Below are positions 1 to 7,088 of a stretch of DNA of 64,000 nucleotides, piece after piece; the stretch's first letter is position 1, and each line of letters begins with the position of its first letter. Where the stretch lies: NCBI GenBank assembly GCA_035995205.1, contig DASYKS010000114.1, forward strand, positions 62,001 through 126,000. Reading direction: 5' to 3'. The notes under the pieces were generated by a model, which ran no database searches, was not told where the DNA came from, and saw only the letters and a program-made list of their open reading frames with translations. The DNA comes from DASYKS01 sp035995205. GTDB lineage: Bacteria > Acidobacteriota > Thermoanaerobaculia > Multivoradales > UBA5704. The position numbers and the translations under genes are program-made.

Positions 1-468
1 CTTTACTGCCTCGGCATCTCGGTCACACAGGTCTCGGGCGAGCCGGAATATCGAAAGATCACCCACGATTTCGCCCTCGCCGCCGCGCGGATGTTGAAGG
101 CGAAGAGCCCGGAGGGGGTCTTCCACTTCGTCAGCGGCCAATCCGCGAGCCTCGACAGCCGGATGATGTGGGCGCGGGTAAAAGCCGAAACCGAGCGCGA
201 CCTCCTGGCGCTCGACCCGAACACCTGCTGCTGGCGCCCGGCCGCGATCGACGGCATCCCTTCGAAAAGCGAGCCGTGGCTCTACAAAGTGTTTCGTCCG
301 CTGTACCCCCTGCTGAGCCCGATCCGCAGCTTGTACATCTCAGGGAAGGATCTCGGGAAGGCGATGCTTCAAGGGACGCAGGAAAACCTGCGCGGCCAGG
401 TGATCGATAACCGCGGGATTCGCGATCTGGCGGATCGTTCGGGGGCGCCCCCTTCAGTTCGGCCGTAG
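1..468 (+). CDS. NAD(P)-binding epimerase-like protein (3' part)
   Basis: The frame is open from the window edge, so the start lies upstream and only the last 155 residues are visible. The sequence resembles the C-terminal half of an atypical Rossmann-fold nucleoside-diphosphate-sugar epimerase or NmrA-like protein: VFHFVSGQ is followed by SLDSRMMWARVKAE and then a WRPAAIDG segment. In classical short-chain dehydrogenases the active site is YxxxK. Here the matching stretch reads WARVK, so Trp stands where the Tyr is expected, which suggests an atypical or non-dehydrogenase member. The last 15 nt overlap the 3' end of the convergent HTH gene. Family assignment is fairly good; substrate is unknown. 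Confidence 0.6.
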   Translation, partial: LYCLGISVTQVSGEPEYRKITHDFALAAARMLKAKSPEGVFHFVSGQSASLDSRMMWARVKAETERDLLALDPNTCCWRPAAIDGIPSKSEPWLYKVFRPLYPLLSPIRSLYISGKDLGKAMLQGTQENLRGQVIDNRGIRDLADRSGAPPSVRP

Positions 469-1296
469 GCTCGCATCCAGGGCGAGCCACAGGTTTTCGT
501 CGAGAGGTTCGGATTCGATGGCGTCGCCCCGGGTCCAGGCATCTCTCGCTTGCTCGAAGGCGTCTTCGGCACCGGGCAAGTCGCCGAGCCGTTTTCGGGC
601 ACTTCCCACAAATCCCCAGGCGTAGGACCGGAGGCGCCACCGCGTCCAGGGCGATCCGCCGGGCATCTCGGCGACCTGGACCGCCAGCTCGGCGAAATCG
701 AGGGCGGCGACCGCACCGCACTTCTCTTCGATGCTCGCCTTGCAGAGCAGCTCGCAGAAGGCCCAGGTCTGGTACTCCTTACCGTTGGCGATCACATAGC
801 GGCGATGCTCCACGGGGATCTCTTGAAACCGTTGCCAGGCGCTCGCCGCGGAGGCGCGTGCCTCGGCGGGCGGTGGTGGCGGCGGCATGCCCGAGACCTC
901 GAACAGAATGGCGAGCGCCGCCTTCATGGCTTCGGAAAGCTCGGTGGTCAATTCCATCACCAGGTTGCGGAGCGCGATGCGGTCGCTTTTCGACGGCTTC
1001 TGGTCGATCGCCGCGATCTCTGCTTCTGTCCAATCCCTGCGCCCGATTACGGTCTGGCGAAAGACTCCGAGCAGGAGGCCGAGCCGAGCCGGGGACACCC
1101 CCGCGGTCGCCGCCATCCGTCGCAGCGTACGGTCGCGGGGCATGCGCTCCCCGGTCTCGTAGCGCGAGACGTCCCGCTGATCGATGCCCAAAGCTTTCGC
1201 GAATTCCCGCTGGTCCATCCGTCGAAAAGCGCGCAGGAAAACGACCGTCAGGCGGACGACCTCTGCCTCCAGCGCATCGGCTTCTTCTTCGGTCAT
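454..1296 (-). CDS. Short HTH-XRE/TPR-like regulator (paralog of the 48-51 kb regulators)
   Basis: A 280-residue protein. The ATG at 1296 is preceded by GGGGAGA at about 6 nt, which favours it over upstream in-frame starts. An N-terminal XRE helix-turn-helix (FAKALGIDQRDVSRYETGE, residues about 25-60) is followed by a helical region. Its C-terminal part (MPGGSPWTRWRLRSYAWG, then GDLPGAEDAFEQARDAW) aligns with IPGGEGW..VQGYAWAYL and the first TPR-like helix pair of the regulators at 47992 and 50034. It ends there, so it lacks the roughly 230-residue C-terminal TPR array of those paralogs. It may be a short family member or one that has lost its sensor domain. Its 3' end overlaps the upstream epimerase-like gene tail to tail. 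Confidence 0.7.
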   Translation of the reverse strand: MTEEEADALEAEVVRLTVVFLRAFRRMDQREFAKALGIDQRDVSRYETGERMPRDRTLRRMAATAGVSPARLGLLLGVFRQTVIGRRDWTEAEIAAIDQKPSKSDRIALRNLVMELTTELSEAMKAALAILFEVSGMPPPPPPAEARASAASAWQRFQEIPVEHRRYVIANGKEYQTWAFCELLCKASIEEKCGAVAALDFAELAVQVAEMPGGSPWTRWRLRSYAWGFVGSARKRLGDLPGAEDAFEQARDAWTRGDAIESEPLDENLWLALDASLRPN

Positions 1297-1451
1297 GGCG
1301 TCTCCCCGCGCCGCATGGTAGTACCTGAGGGGCATTTGTGGCGAAAATTCACGCGCGCCCACCTTGGATTCTCGGACCCGACACGCGCTCCCGAAGGCTT
1401 TCCGCTTCGGGATTGCCTCTCGGCCCGCTAGGGTTCGACCCGATCTACGCT

Positions 1452-1492
1452 GTTCCAAAACGGAAAGAAGGTGAGGCCCGCGAAGCCTCACC
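1452..1492 (-). terminator. Rho-independent terminator
   Basis: Read on the minus strand, an 8-bp GC-rich stem (GGTGAGGC with GCCTCACC, arms 1485-1492 and 1470-1477, 7-nt loop) is followed by a T-rich tract (TTCTTTCC then TTTT). It lies downstream of the minus-strand gene at 1606-1971. The rest of the 1297-1605 spacer shows no further gene. Confidence 0.6.
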
Positions 1493-1605
1493 CTCGAAAC
1501 GGCTAACGGCGACGACGATTCGATCTCGGTTGGTTCGTCAGGTGTGCGGTGCCTGCAGGCCGCGGGAGCTCCCTTTGGACGGTGCGCACGGCACACCCTG
1601 CGAGA

Positions 1606-1971
1606 TCAGACTTCCGGTGCGGGCTTCACCTCCTTCTTTTTACGGCCACGCTTGGCCCGGTGCTCGGAGCGGACGTTGAAGCTTTCGAGGAGCGGGTTGG
1701 CGAAGCCGTAGTGCGATCGGGCAGCCGCCGCGAGAAGGCGGAACGCCGCGCCCGCCTTTTTGTTCTGCTGCTGGCGCAGAATCACCAGATCCGTGAGCTT
1801 GGCGCGCAGCATCTGAATGCTCTCCTGAGAGGTTCGGAGGGCATCGACCTGCTGCCGGATCTCGGCGAGGTGCCCTTCGCCGCCAGGGATGTTGGGGGCC
1901 AACTCCTGGATGTTTTGTACCGCGACGTCGCACTGGTTGATACGGTTGGCAAAACTGGTGTCTCTCAACAT
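1606..1971 (-). CDS. Small helical hypothetical protein with basic tail
   Basis: A 121-residue protein starting at the ATG at 1971, with GGAGAAGGA-like sequence about 4-10 nt upstream. The longer in-frame extension runs back into the 21-bp repeat array and is not credible as protein. The sequence is predicted to be largely helical (an EIRQQVDALR...QMLRAKLTDLV segment could form a coiled coil), contains AAAARSHYGF, and ends in a Lys/Arg-rich tail (RGRKKKEVK). No catalytic motif is visible and I do not recognise a characterised family. A rho-independent terminator follows at 1452-1492, so it is probably a monocistronic unit. Confidence 0.6.
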   Translation of the reverse strand: MLRDTSFANRINQCDVAVQNIQELAPNIPGGEGHLAEIRQQVDALRTSQESIQMLRAKLTDLVILRQQQNKKAGAAFRLLAAAARSHYGFANPLLESFNVRSEHRAKRGRKKKEVKPAPEV

Positions 1972-2130
1972 GTCCTTCTTCTCCTTGTAGAAAACGGACC
2001 GCGTAATGCGGCCAGTGGGACAGACCCTAAAGGACACCCGTCCGAGAAAACGATAGGTCGGCGAAGATTCTTTTCGCGGGCCTTTCTGAGGTCGGGTGAA
2101 GAAGCTGCGGCATGGTCGTGAAACAAGCCC

Positions 2131-2340
2131 CGAATTCGAATTCGGCAATCCCGAAATGGAATTCGGGAGAGAGAAAAAGGAACTCGGGACTCCCGAATTC
2201 GAATTCGCAAGCTGGAAAATGGAATTCGGCGTCCTCGAAATGGAATTCGGGGTTCCCAAAATGGAATTCGCAAGTCCCGAAATCGAATTCGGGAGCCAGA
2301 AAATGGAATTCGGGGCTCCCGAAATGGAATTCGGCAGCCA
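2131..2340. repeat. Ten-copy 21-bp tandem repeat rich in GAATTC
   Basis: Exactly ten consecutive 21-bp units fit between 2131 and 2340, with a core close to CGAAATGGAATTCGGG. Nine units carry the palindrome GAATTC, and units 1 and 4 carry GAATTCGAATTC. The array is much richer in A/T than its surroundings. Because 21 is divisible by 3, several frames stay open and read as heptad repeats (PEMEFGx on plus; PNSISGx or PEFHFGx on minus). It sits in the 610-bp gap between the minus gene ending upstream at 1971 and the plus gene at 2582. It could be a protein-binding array or a low-complexity coding repeat. Confidence 0.9.
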
Positions 2341-2460
2341 AGTCGCCAATTTCGACGGGCTGGACACGACCTCCGTGATCGATGATTTCGGCTGAGGGGC
2401 GGTGGCGTTCATGACGCGACAGACCCTACCGAAACGGAAAGCGCACTTTCCAGCGCAAAA

Positions 2461-2484
2461 CGTGGATAAGGCCCTTATCCGCAA
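2461..2484. other. Inverted pair of DnaA-box-like 9-mers
   Basis: GGATAAGG-C-CCTTATCC (2464-2480) is a perfect 17-bp palindrome. Its outer edges form two DnaA-box-like sequences in opposite orientation: CGTGGATAA and TTATCCGCA. Each has one mismatch to the consensus TTATCCACA. The second is identical to a box-like motif in the dnaA-dnaN spacer. Function is unproven. Confidence 0.35.
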
Positions 2485-2581
2485 TTTGCCCTTGAAATCG
2501 TGCCGTCGAATGGGCTATCGTCCGCCGCCTTTTTTCCGCGCCTGGTTCCGTCAGCCTCGCGAGCCCGCTAAGATCACCCCG

Positions 2582-3448
2582 ATGCCCAACAAGCCGCTCC
2601 ACCAGCTGCGCGTCGTGCTCGAAATGATCAAGATCGAGCACACGCTGTTCGCCCTGCCGTTTGCCCTGCTCGGGATGATCCTCGCGGCCGAAGGGTGGCC
2701 GTCTTGGGCGAAGGTCGGTTGGATCGCCGTAGCGATGGTCGGCGCGCGGAGCGCGGCGATGGGCTTCAACCGGCTGGTCGATTCGAAGATCGACGCGGCG
2801 AATCCGCGCACGGCGATGCGCGCTCTGCCCGCGGGCTTGGTGGGGCCCGGTTTCGTCGGCTTGTTCATCGCCGCGAGCTCCGCTCTTCTGGTGTTCGCGG
2901 CCTGGCGCTTGAATCCGCTCGCTCTTGCTCTCTCGCCGGTTGCTCTAGGGATTCTGTTTCTCTACTCGTACACCAAGCGCTTCACCTGGATCTGCCACTT
3001 GATCCTGGGGCTGGCGCTCTCCGGCGCGCCGCTCGGGGCTTGGATCGCCGTCCGTGGCGATGTCCGGGCGACTCCCGTCGTCCTGGCTCTCGCGGTGCTG
3101 TTGTGGACCGCCGGGTTCGACGTGCTGTACGCCCTACAGGACATCGACTTCGATCGCCGAAGCGGCCTGTTTTCGATCCCCGCCCGGTTCGGCATCGTGC
3201 CTGCCCTCTGGATCTCCGGGCTGCTCCACATCGGGGTGCTCGCGCTGCTCGCACTGATGCCGCGGATCTACCCGCCGGGGTTGAGCACCGGGTATGCGGT
3301 TGGCTGGGTCGGCTGCCTGGTACTGCTCGGCTACCAGCACTGGATCGTCCGGCCGAACGATTTCTCGCGGTTGAACGCCGCGTTCTTCACCACGAACGGG
3401 TTGCTGTCGGTTTGGTTGTTCGTGACCGCGGCGTTCGATCTGCTGTGA
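2582..3448 (+). CDS. mqnP: UbiA-family prenyltransferase, MqnP-like
   Basis: A 288-residue polytopic membrane protein of the UbiA superfamily. Both Mg-diphosphate motifs are present: N63-R-L-V-D67-S-K-I-D71, and D180-VLYALQ-D187-I-D189. The wording around them (IKIEHTLFALPFALLGM, YSYTKRFTW, LGAWIAV) is that of the 4-hydroxybenzoate-type polyprenyltransferases that act in the futalosine menaquinone pathway (MqnP). It would attach a polyprenyl chain to the aromatic acid precursor at the inner membrane. Start choice: ATG 2582 has no clear ribosome binding site but has TAAGAT 7 nt upstream, suggesting a leaderless mRNA. No other menaquinone genes lie nearby, so MqnP versus UbiA is inference. Confidence 0.8.
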   Translation: MPNKPLHQLRVVLEMIKIEHTLFALPFALLGMILAAEGWPSWAKVGWIAVAMVGARSAAMGFNRLVDSKIDAANPRTAMRALPAGLVGPGFVGLFIAASSALLVFAAWRLNPLALALSPVALGILFLYSYTKRFTWICHLILGLALSGAPLGAWIAVRGDVRATPVVLALAVLLWTAGFDVLYALQDIDFDRRSGLFSIPARFGIVPALWISGLLHIGVLALLALMPRIYPPGLSTGYAVGWVGCLVLLGYQHWIVRPNDFSRLNAAFFTTNGLLSVWLFVTAAFDLL

Positions 3449-3465
3449 GAGCCTGGGGGCGGACA

Positions 3466-3486
3466 CGTAGGGGGGCCGCCCCTACG
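3466..3486. repeat. Dispersed hairpin ending in CCCCTACG
   Basis: CGTAGGGG (3466-3473) pairs with CCCCTACG (3479-3486). The same boundary octamer recurs in the hairpins at 11065-11193 and near 49500, so this belongs to a dispersed intergenic repeat family. It lies just after the mqnP stop codon and could act as a terminator. Confidence 0.5.
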
Positions 3487-3517
3487 AACGTTTCATCCAT
3501 TCACTTCTTCCGCCTCG

Positions 3518-3650
3518 GGTGTGCTCGTCCTGGGACCGCTGGCGTCTCGCGGGCGTTTTCGGTCGGTCAAACCACCGCCCTGCGGTCGGCGCCTAAGGCT
3601 GCTCGGCGCCTGGGCCGGCGGGACGCCGGCGGTCCCAGGACGAGCACACC
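3518..3650. repeat. 33-bp inverted repeat enclosing a 67-bp centre
   Basis: Left arm 3518-3550 and right arm 3618-3650 are reverse complements with only two mismatches over 33 bp (GGTGTGCTCGTCCTGGGACC at the outer end). The centre holds further GC-rich dyads. It lies between the convergent mqnP and peptidase genes and could fold into a large hairpin or be a miniature mobile or dispersed element. No coding content is seen. Confidence 0.8.
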
Positions 3651-3681
3651 TGGGGCGCAACGATTACGAGATCTGACCGGC

Positions 3682-6480
3682 TTACCGCCCGACGACGACT
3701 CTAAATCCCGTGTACGCCGGGCTTGCCGGCTCCGCGCTGCGGGGATCGTTCGGACGCTCGGCGCTTGGGCCGATCGCGACCCCTTTGCCGTTTTCGGCGA
3801 TCGCCCATTCGGCCGCGTTGCCGTCGAGATCGAACAGCGCGGCGCTCCCTTCGCCCAGGCCGGTGTGGCTGCCGCCCGGTTCGAGCAGCGGCGCGGCGGC
3901 GCTCTTGCCGAAGGCTTGCTCGATCCTCGTACGGATCGCGGCGAGATCCTCGGGGTTCGGCGTGTAACCCACCCAGGCGTCGAGGGTGTTGCCGCCGGTT
4001 CCCGCTTCGTCGGCCAGGGCTTGCGCCTCGTCTTCGGTGGGCAGCCGGAACGCCTGGCCGGACTTCTTCGCGAGCCATGTGGCATAGGCCTTCGCGCGCT
4101 CGAACGGCTCGATCGCGGGGAGGTTCTCCTCGCCGGGAAGCGCTGGAGCGCCGGGGTCGAAGGCGGCGAACTGGGCTCGGGTCACCTCGAAACGGCCGAC
4201 CTCTTGGCCCTCGTGCGGCGCCGTCTCCGGAATCAGCGCGTCGTCGAAGAGCAGGCCCCAGGCGGCGCCTTGGCGCGCCGCGGATCTGCGCGCGAGCAGC
4301 CCGGCGAGCGCCGAGCCCGCGGGAACCGCCGGGTGCGCTTCGCTCGGCCGCTCGAACAGGTAGCGGTCGAACCAGGCGAGATCCTCTTCGATCTTCCTTC
4401 GCTGGTGGGCCGGTTCGAGCAGCGCGTGCGGCTCGCCGGGAAACAGCACCAGCCGGGTCGGCGCTTTGCCGATCTGCTGCAACGCCCGGAACAACGACCA
4501 CGACTGGTCCGGAGGGACCGAGCGGTCGGCCGTGCCGGAGTAGGCGATGGTCGGCGTGGTCACGTCCTTCAGGCGGAAAAAAGGCGACTTCGAGATGTAC
4601 TGGTCGATCTTTTCCCACGGCGGCCCGCCGAAGTAGTAGTTGTCGAACGCGGCGCCGAAATCGACGTTGCCCCAATCGCTGATCCACTCAACGTCCGCGG
4701 CGCCGATCGACGCGGCCTTGTAGCGCCGGGTGCGGGTGATCAGCTCTGCCGTCAGGATCCCGCCGTTCGACCAGCCCAGACTGCCGAGCCGCCCGGGATC
4801 GACCAGGCCGCGGGCGATCAGTGCGTCGACCCCTTTTTCCAGATCCGGCACCTCCAGCTCGTAATAGCGGCCGGCGATCGACTCCACCCATTCGAGGCCG
4901 TACCCCGCGCTGCCGTGGTAATTGGCGGCGAGCACGAAGGCGCCGCGGTCGCGCAGCAGGATCTCCGGCGCGCTCCAGTCCTCGGCCCAACTGTCGCGGT
5001 CGGTCTCGTTCGGGCCGCCGTGGATCGCGAGCACGAGCGGCCGCTTCTCCCCGGATTTCCAGTCGAGCGGATAGCGGAGGATGCCCTCGACCATGTCGCC
5101 CTTGGCGCCTTTCCAGTGGACGATCTCGCTCCTTCCCGTGGGTTTGTCCTCCCAGTCGGAGTTGAGCGCGGTGATCCGGCGCTCGGAAGAGATCCGGGCG
5201 CCGTCCAGCTTGGCCACGAACCCTTGCGGCGGCCGGGTGGCCGTCGAATGCTCGTAGACGAGAGTTTTGCCGTCCGCCGAGAGCGTCCAGGCGTCCAGGT
5301 TCGCGGCGTGGGTGCCGGCGAGATCCTGCCGCTTGAAACCACTGCGCGAACGGGAGAACCGGGCCGGCCGGTAGCGGACGCCGTCGGCCAGCAGGGCGAG
5401 AAATCCATCGGCGAGAGGCTCCACCGGAGCCGCGAGTCCGCGCTCCCAGCCGAGGTCGATCCGTTGCGCGGTATGGCTCGCGAGATCGTAGAACCAGAGG
5501 TCGGTGACGGTCGCCACCCGGTAGGTCGGGTGGGTCGTCCGCTCTTCGGTGAAATAAAAGCCCGAGCTGTCGGGCGCCCAACGGAGCCCCTCGGGCGTGA
5601 CCGACGGACCGTCCGCGAACAGGTCGCTCTCCGCACCGGTCGCCAGATCGATCAACAGGGTACGCGGACGGATCCTTTGATCGAAGTTGTAGGAGAGGCT
5701 GCGCGCCGCCGTGGCGACCGCCCGCTTGCCGTCCGGAGCGACCGCAAAAGCTTCGATCCAGTCGCGATTGGCGGTCAGGCGGCGAATTTCGCCGTCCGGC
5801 TGGAGAGAGTTGCCGTCGGTTTCGACCTCGACCCGGAACAGACGCACGGCCGGCACGTTTTCGGCGTCGTCCACGACGATTGCAGTATCGCTGGTCTCCT
5901 CGCGCTGCCGCTCGCGCTCCGAGGGGGACTCGGCGGCGAGCACCACGAGGGTGTGGGCGTCGAGCCAGGCGAAATCCTGCACGTCGCGCTCGAAGCGGGT
6001 CGCCGGATAGGCATCGCCGCCGGATAACGGAAGAATCCATACCTGGCTTACGCCGTCGCCGGTCGCCTGACCGCCGTCGGCCGGCGCGCGATCGGAGAGA
6101 AAAGCGAGCCGGCGGGAGTCGGGAGAAAAGCGCGGATGCGACGCCTGCTCGATACCGCGGGTCATGCGGACGGCCGGACCGGAAGAACCCGCCGGACCGG
6201 TTTCGCGGCCGGTGCCGCCCAAGCGGGCGAGCCAGACATCGGCGACCGGCTGCTCGCCCGTGGCGCCCGTCTCGACCTCGGACTGAATCCAGGCGGCCGC
6301 GGAGCCGTCGGGAGCGACCGCCCAATCCGACGCGCTTTGCGCGCGGACCAGGTCGTCGGCGGTCCAGTTGGCAGGCGGTGCAGCCGGTTCGGCTGGCGCC
6401 GCTGGCGCAGACATTGCGGCGCCGAGCGGCGTCGTCGCACAGAGCGCGAGGCAGAGCAGGGTGGCGGAGACGGGGCGCAT
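3682..6480 (-). CDS. Secreted S9 prolyl-oligopeptidase-family peptidase fused to a SUMF1/FGE domain
   Basis: A 932-residue protein. Residues 1-23 are a signal peptide. Residues about 40-450 carry PD40/WD40-like beta-propeller blades (HPRFSPDSRRLAFLSD, LRWAPDSSGFYF). Residues about 460-710 are the alpha/beta-hydrolase domain with catalytic Ser571 in GWSNGG, Asp652 in GTADRS and His685 in GEPHAL. Residues about 755-932 are a second domain of the formylglycine-generating-enzyme type: VGRFEVTRAQF, FRLPTEDEAQAL, LFDLDGNAAEWA, GFRVVV. Most S9 peptidases end after the hydrolase domain, so the fusion is unusual. The SUMF1 part lacks Cys residues, so it is unlikely to oxidise sulfatase cysteines and may instead bind carbohydrate or substrate. 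Likely a periplasmic or exported peptidase. Confidence 0.85.
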   Translation of the reverse strand: MRPVSATLLCLALCATTPLGAAMSAPAAPAEPAAPPANWTADDLVRAQSASDWAVAPDGSAAAWIQSEVETGATGEQPVADVWLARLGGTGRETGPAGSSGPAVRMTRGIEQASHPRFSPDSRRLAFLSDRAPADGGQATGDGVSQVWILPLSGGDAYPATRFERDVQDFAWLDAHTLVVLAAESPSERERQREETSDTAIVVDDAENVPAVRLFRVEVETDGNSLQPDGEIRRLTANRDWIEAFAVAPDGKRAVATAARSLSYNFDQRIRPRTLLIDLATGAESDLFADGPSVTPEGLRWAPDSSGFYFTEERTTHPTYRVATVTDLWFYDLASHTAQRIDLGWERGLAAPVEPLADGFLALLADGVRYRPARFSRSRSGFKRQDLAGTHAANLDAWTLSADGKTLVYEHSTATRPPQGFVAKLDGARISSERRITALNSDWEDKPTGRSEIVHWKGAKGDMVEGILRYPLDWKSGEKRPLVLAIHGGPNETDRDSWAEDWSAPEILLRDRGAFVLAANYHGSAGYGLEWVESIAGRYYELEVPDLEKGVDALIARGLVDPGRLGSLGWSNGGILTAELITRTRRYKAASIGAADVEWISDWGNVDFGAAFDNYYFGGPPWEKIDQYISKSPFFRLKDVTTPTIAYSGTADRSVPPDQSWSLFRALQQIGKAPTRLVLFPGEPHALLEPAHQRRKIEEDLAWFDRYLFERPSEAHPAVPAGSALAGLLARRSAARQGAAWGLLFDDALIPETAPHEGQEVGRFEVTRAQFAAFDPGAPALPGEENLPAIEPFERAKAYATWLAKKSGQAFRLPTEDEAQALADEAGTGGNTLDAWVGYTPNPEDLAAIRTRIEQAFGKSAAAPLLEPGGSHTGLGEGSAALFDLDGNAAEWAIAENGKGVAIGPSAERPNDPRSAEPASPAYTGFRVVVGR

Positions 6481-6534
6481 GGCAAAGCCCCGAGGGGGCG
6501 GTCGGCCTTCCCGGGTTGTTTCCTGGGCTTCTTC

Positions 6535-6927
6535 CTACGCTTCGGCCTGTTTGAAGATGATCTTCACGCCGTCGGGATCGTGGGTCTCGAAGATCAACGC
6601 GCCGTCGCCGTCGCGCCGCAGACCGCCGGGAATGTTGCGCTCGCGGAAGCTGATCTCCTCGAACGCCTTCTCCGCCGACGGAACGATCAGAGTGACCGTC
6701 AGCTTGTGATCGGGTCCTTGATAGGCGAAGCCTTCGTCCTGATAGCGGACGCCGGAGGGCGACCCGAGCACCTCGATCGCTCCCGATCCGGCCTGGAACA
6801 CGGCCCCCCGCCCGTCCTCCCGCTCCCACGTCTGGAGCCGGGGCAGCGCCAGGGATTCGCCGTAAAACCGGCTCGTGCGCTCGAAGCTCTTGGCCCTGAC
6901 GACCACCCGGAACTGCCGGATATCCAT
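6535..6927 (-). CDS. VOC-superfamily (glyoxalase/dioxygenase-like) protein
   Basis: A 130-residue protein with the beta-alpha-beta-beta-beta repeats of the vicinal oxygen chelate fold: an N-terminal half ending near GAIEVLGS and a C-terminal half closing with IFETHDPDGVKIIF, the usual last strand of glyoxalase-like proteins. ATG 6927 is preceded by GGGGAGAT at about 8 nt and is preferred over an upstream in-frame start that would add a Pro-rich stretch. The gene lies just upstream of the S9 peptidase on the same strand. Substrate cannot be told from sequence. Confidence 0.75.
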   Translation of the reverse strand: MDIRQFRVVVRAKSFERTSRFYGESLALPRLQTWEREDGRGAVFQAGSGAIEVLGSPSGVRYQDEGFAYQGPDHKLTVTLIVPSAEKAFEEISFRERNIPGGLRRDGDGALIFETHDPDGVKIIFKQAEA

Positions 6928-7088
6928 ACCTTCGATCTCCCCAAGGAAGCGGTTCGCCGGGTTCTTCGCCTCCGGACCGGCCCGAGGCGCGCTCGGCGGG
7001 GACGGAGGGGAATCGTGCGGCGAGAGGACGAGCGAGAGATTTACCACGTCCGGGCCGGCGTTTCCAGCCGGTGGTATCCTCTCGACCC

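Noticed and set aside
2096..2395. Plus-strand ORF of PEMEFG heptads as a gene
   Set aside because: The 21-bp period keeps frames open on both strands, there is no convincing ribosome binding site, and no domain outside the repeats. Kept as a repeat with coding as an alternative.
2695..6027. 1110-residue plus-strand ORF
   Set aside because: It runs in another frame through mqnP and antisense to the S9 peptidase; composition is Arg/Gly rich as expected of a GC-rich shadow frame.
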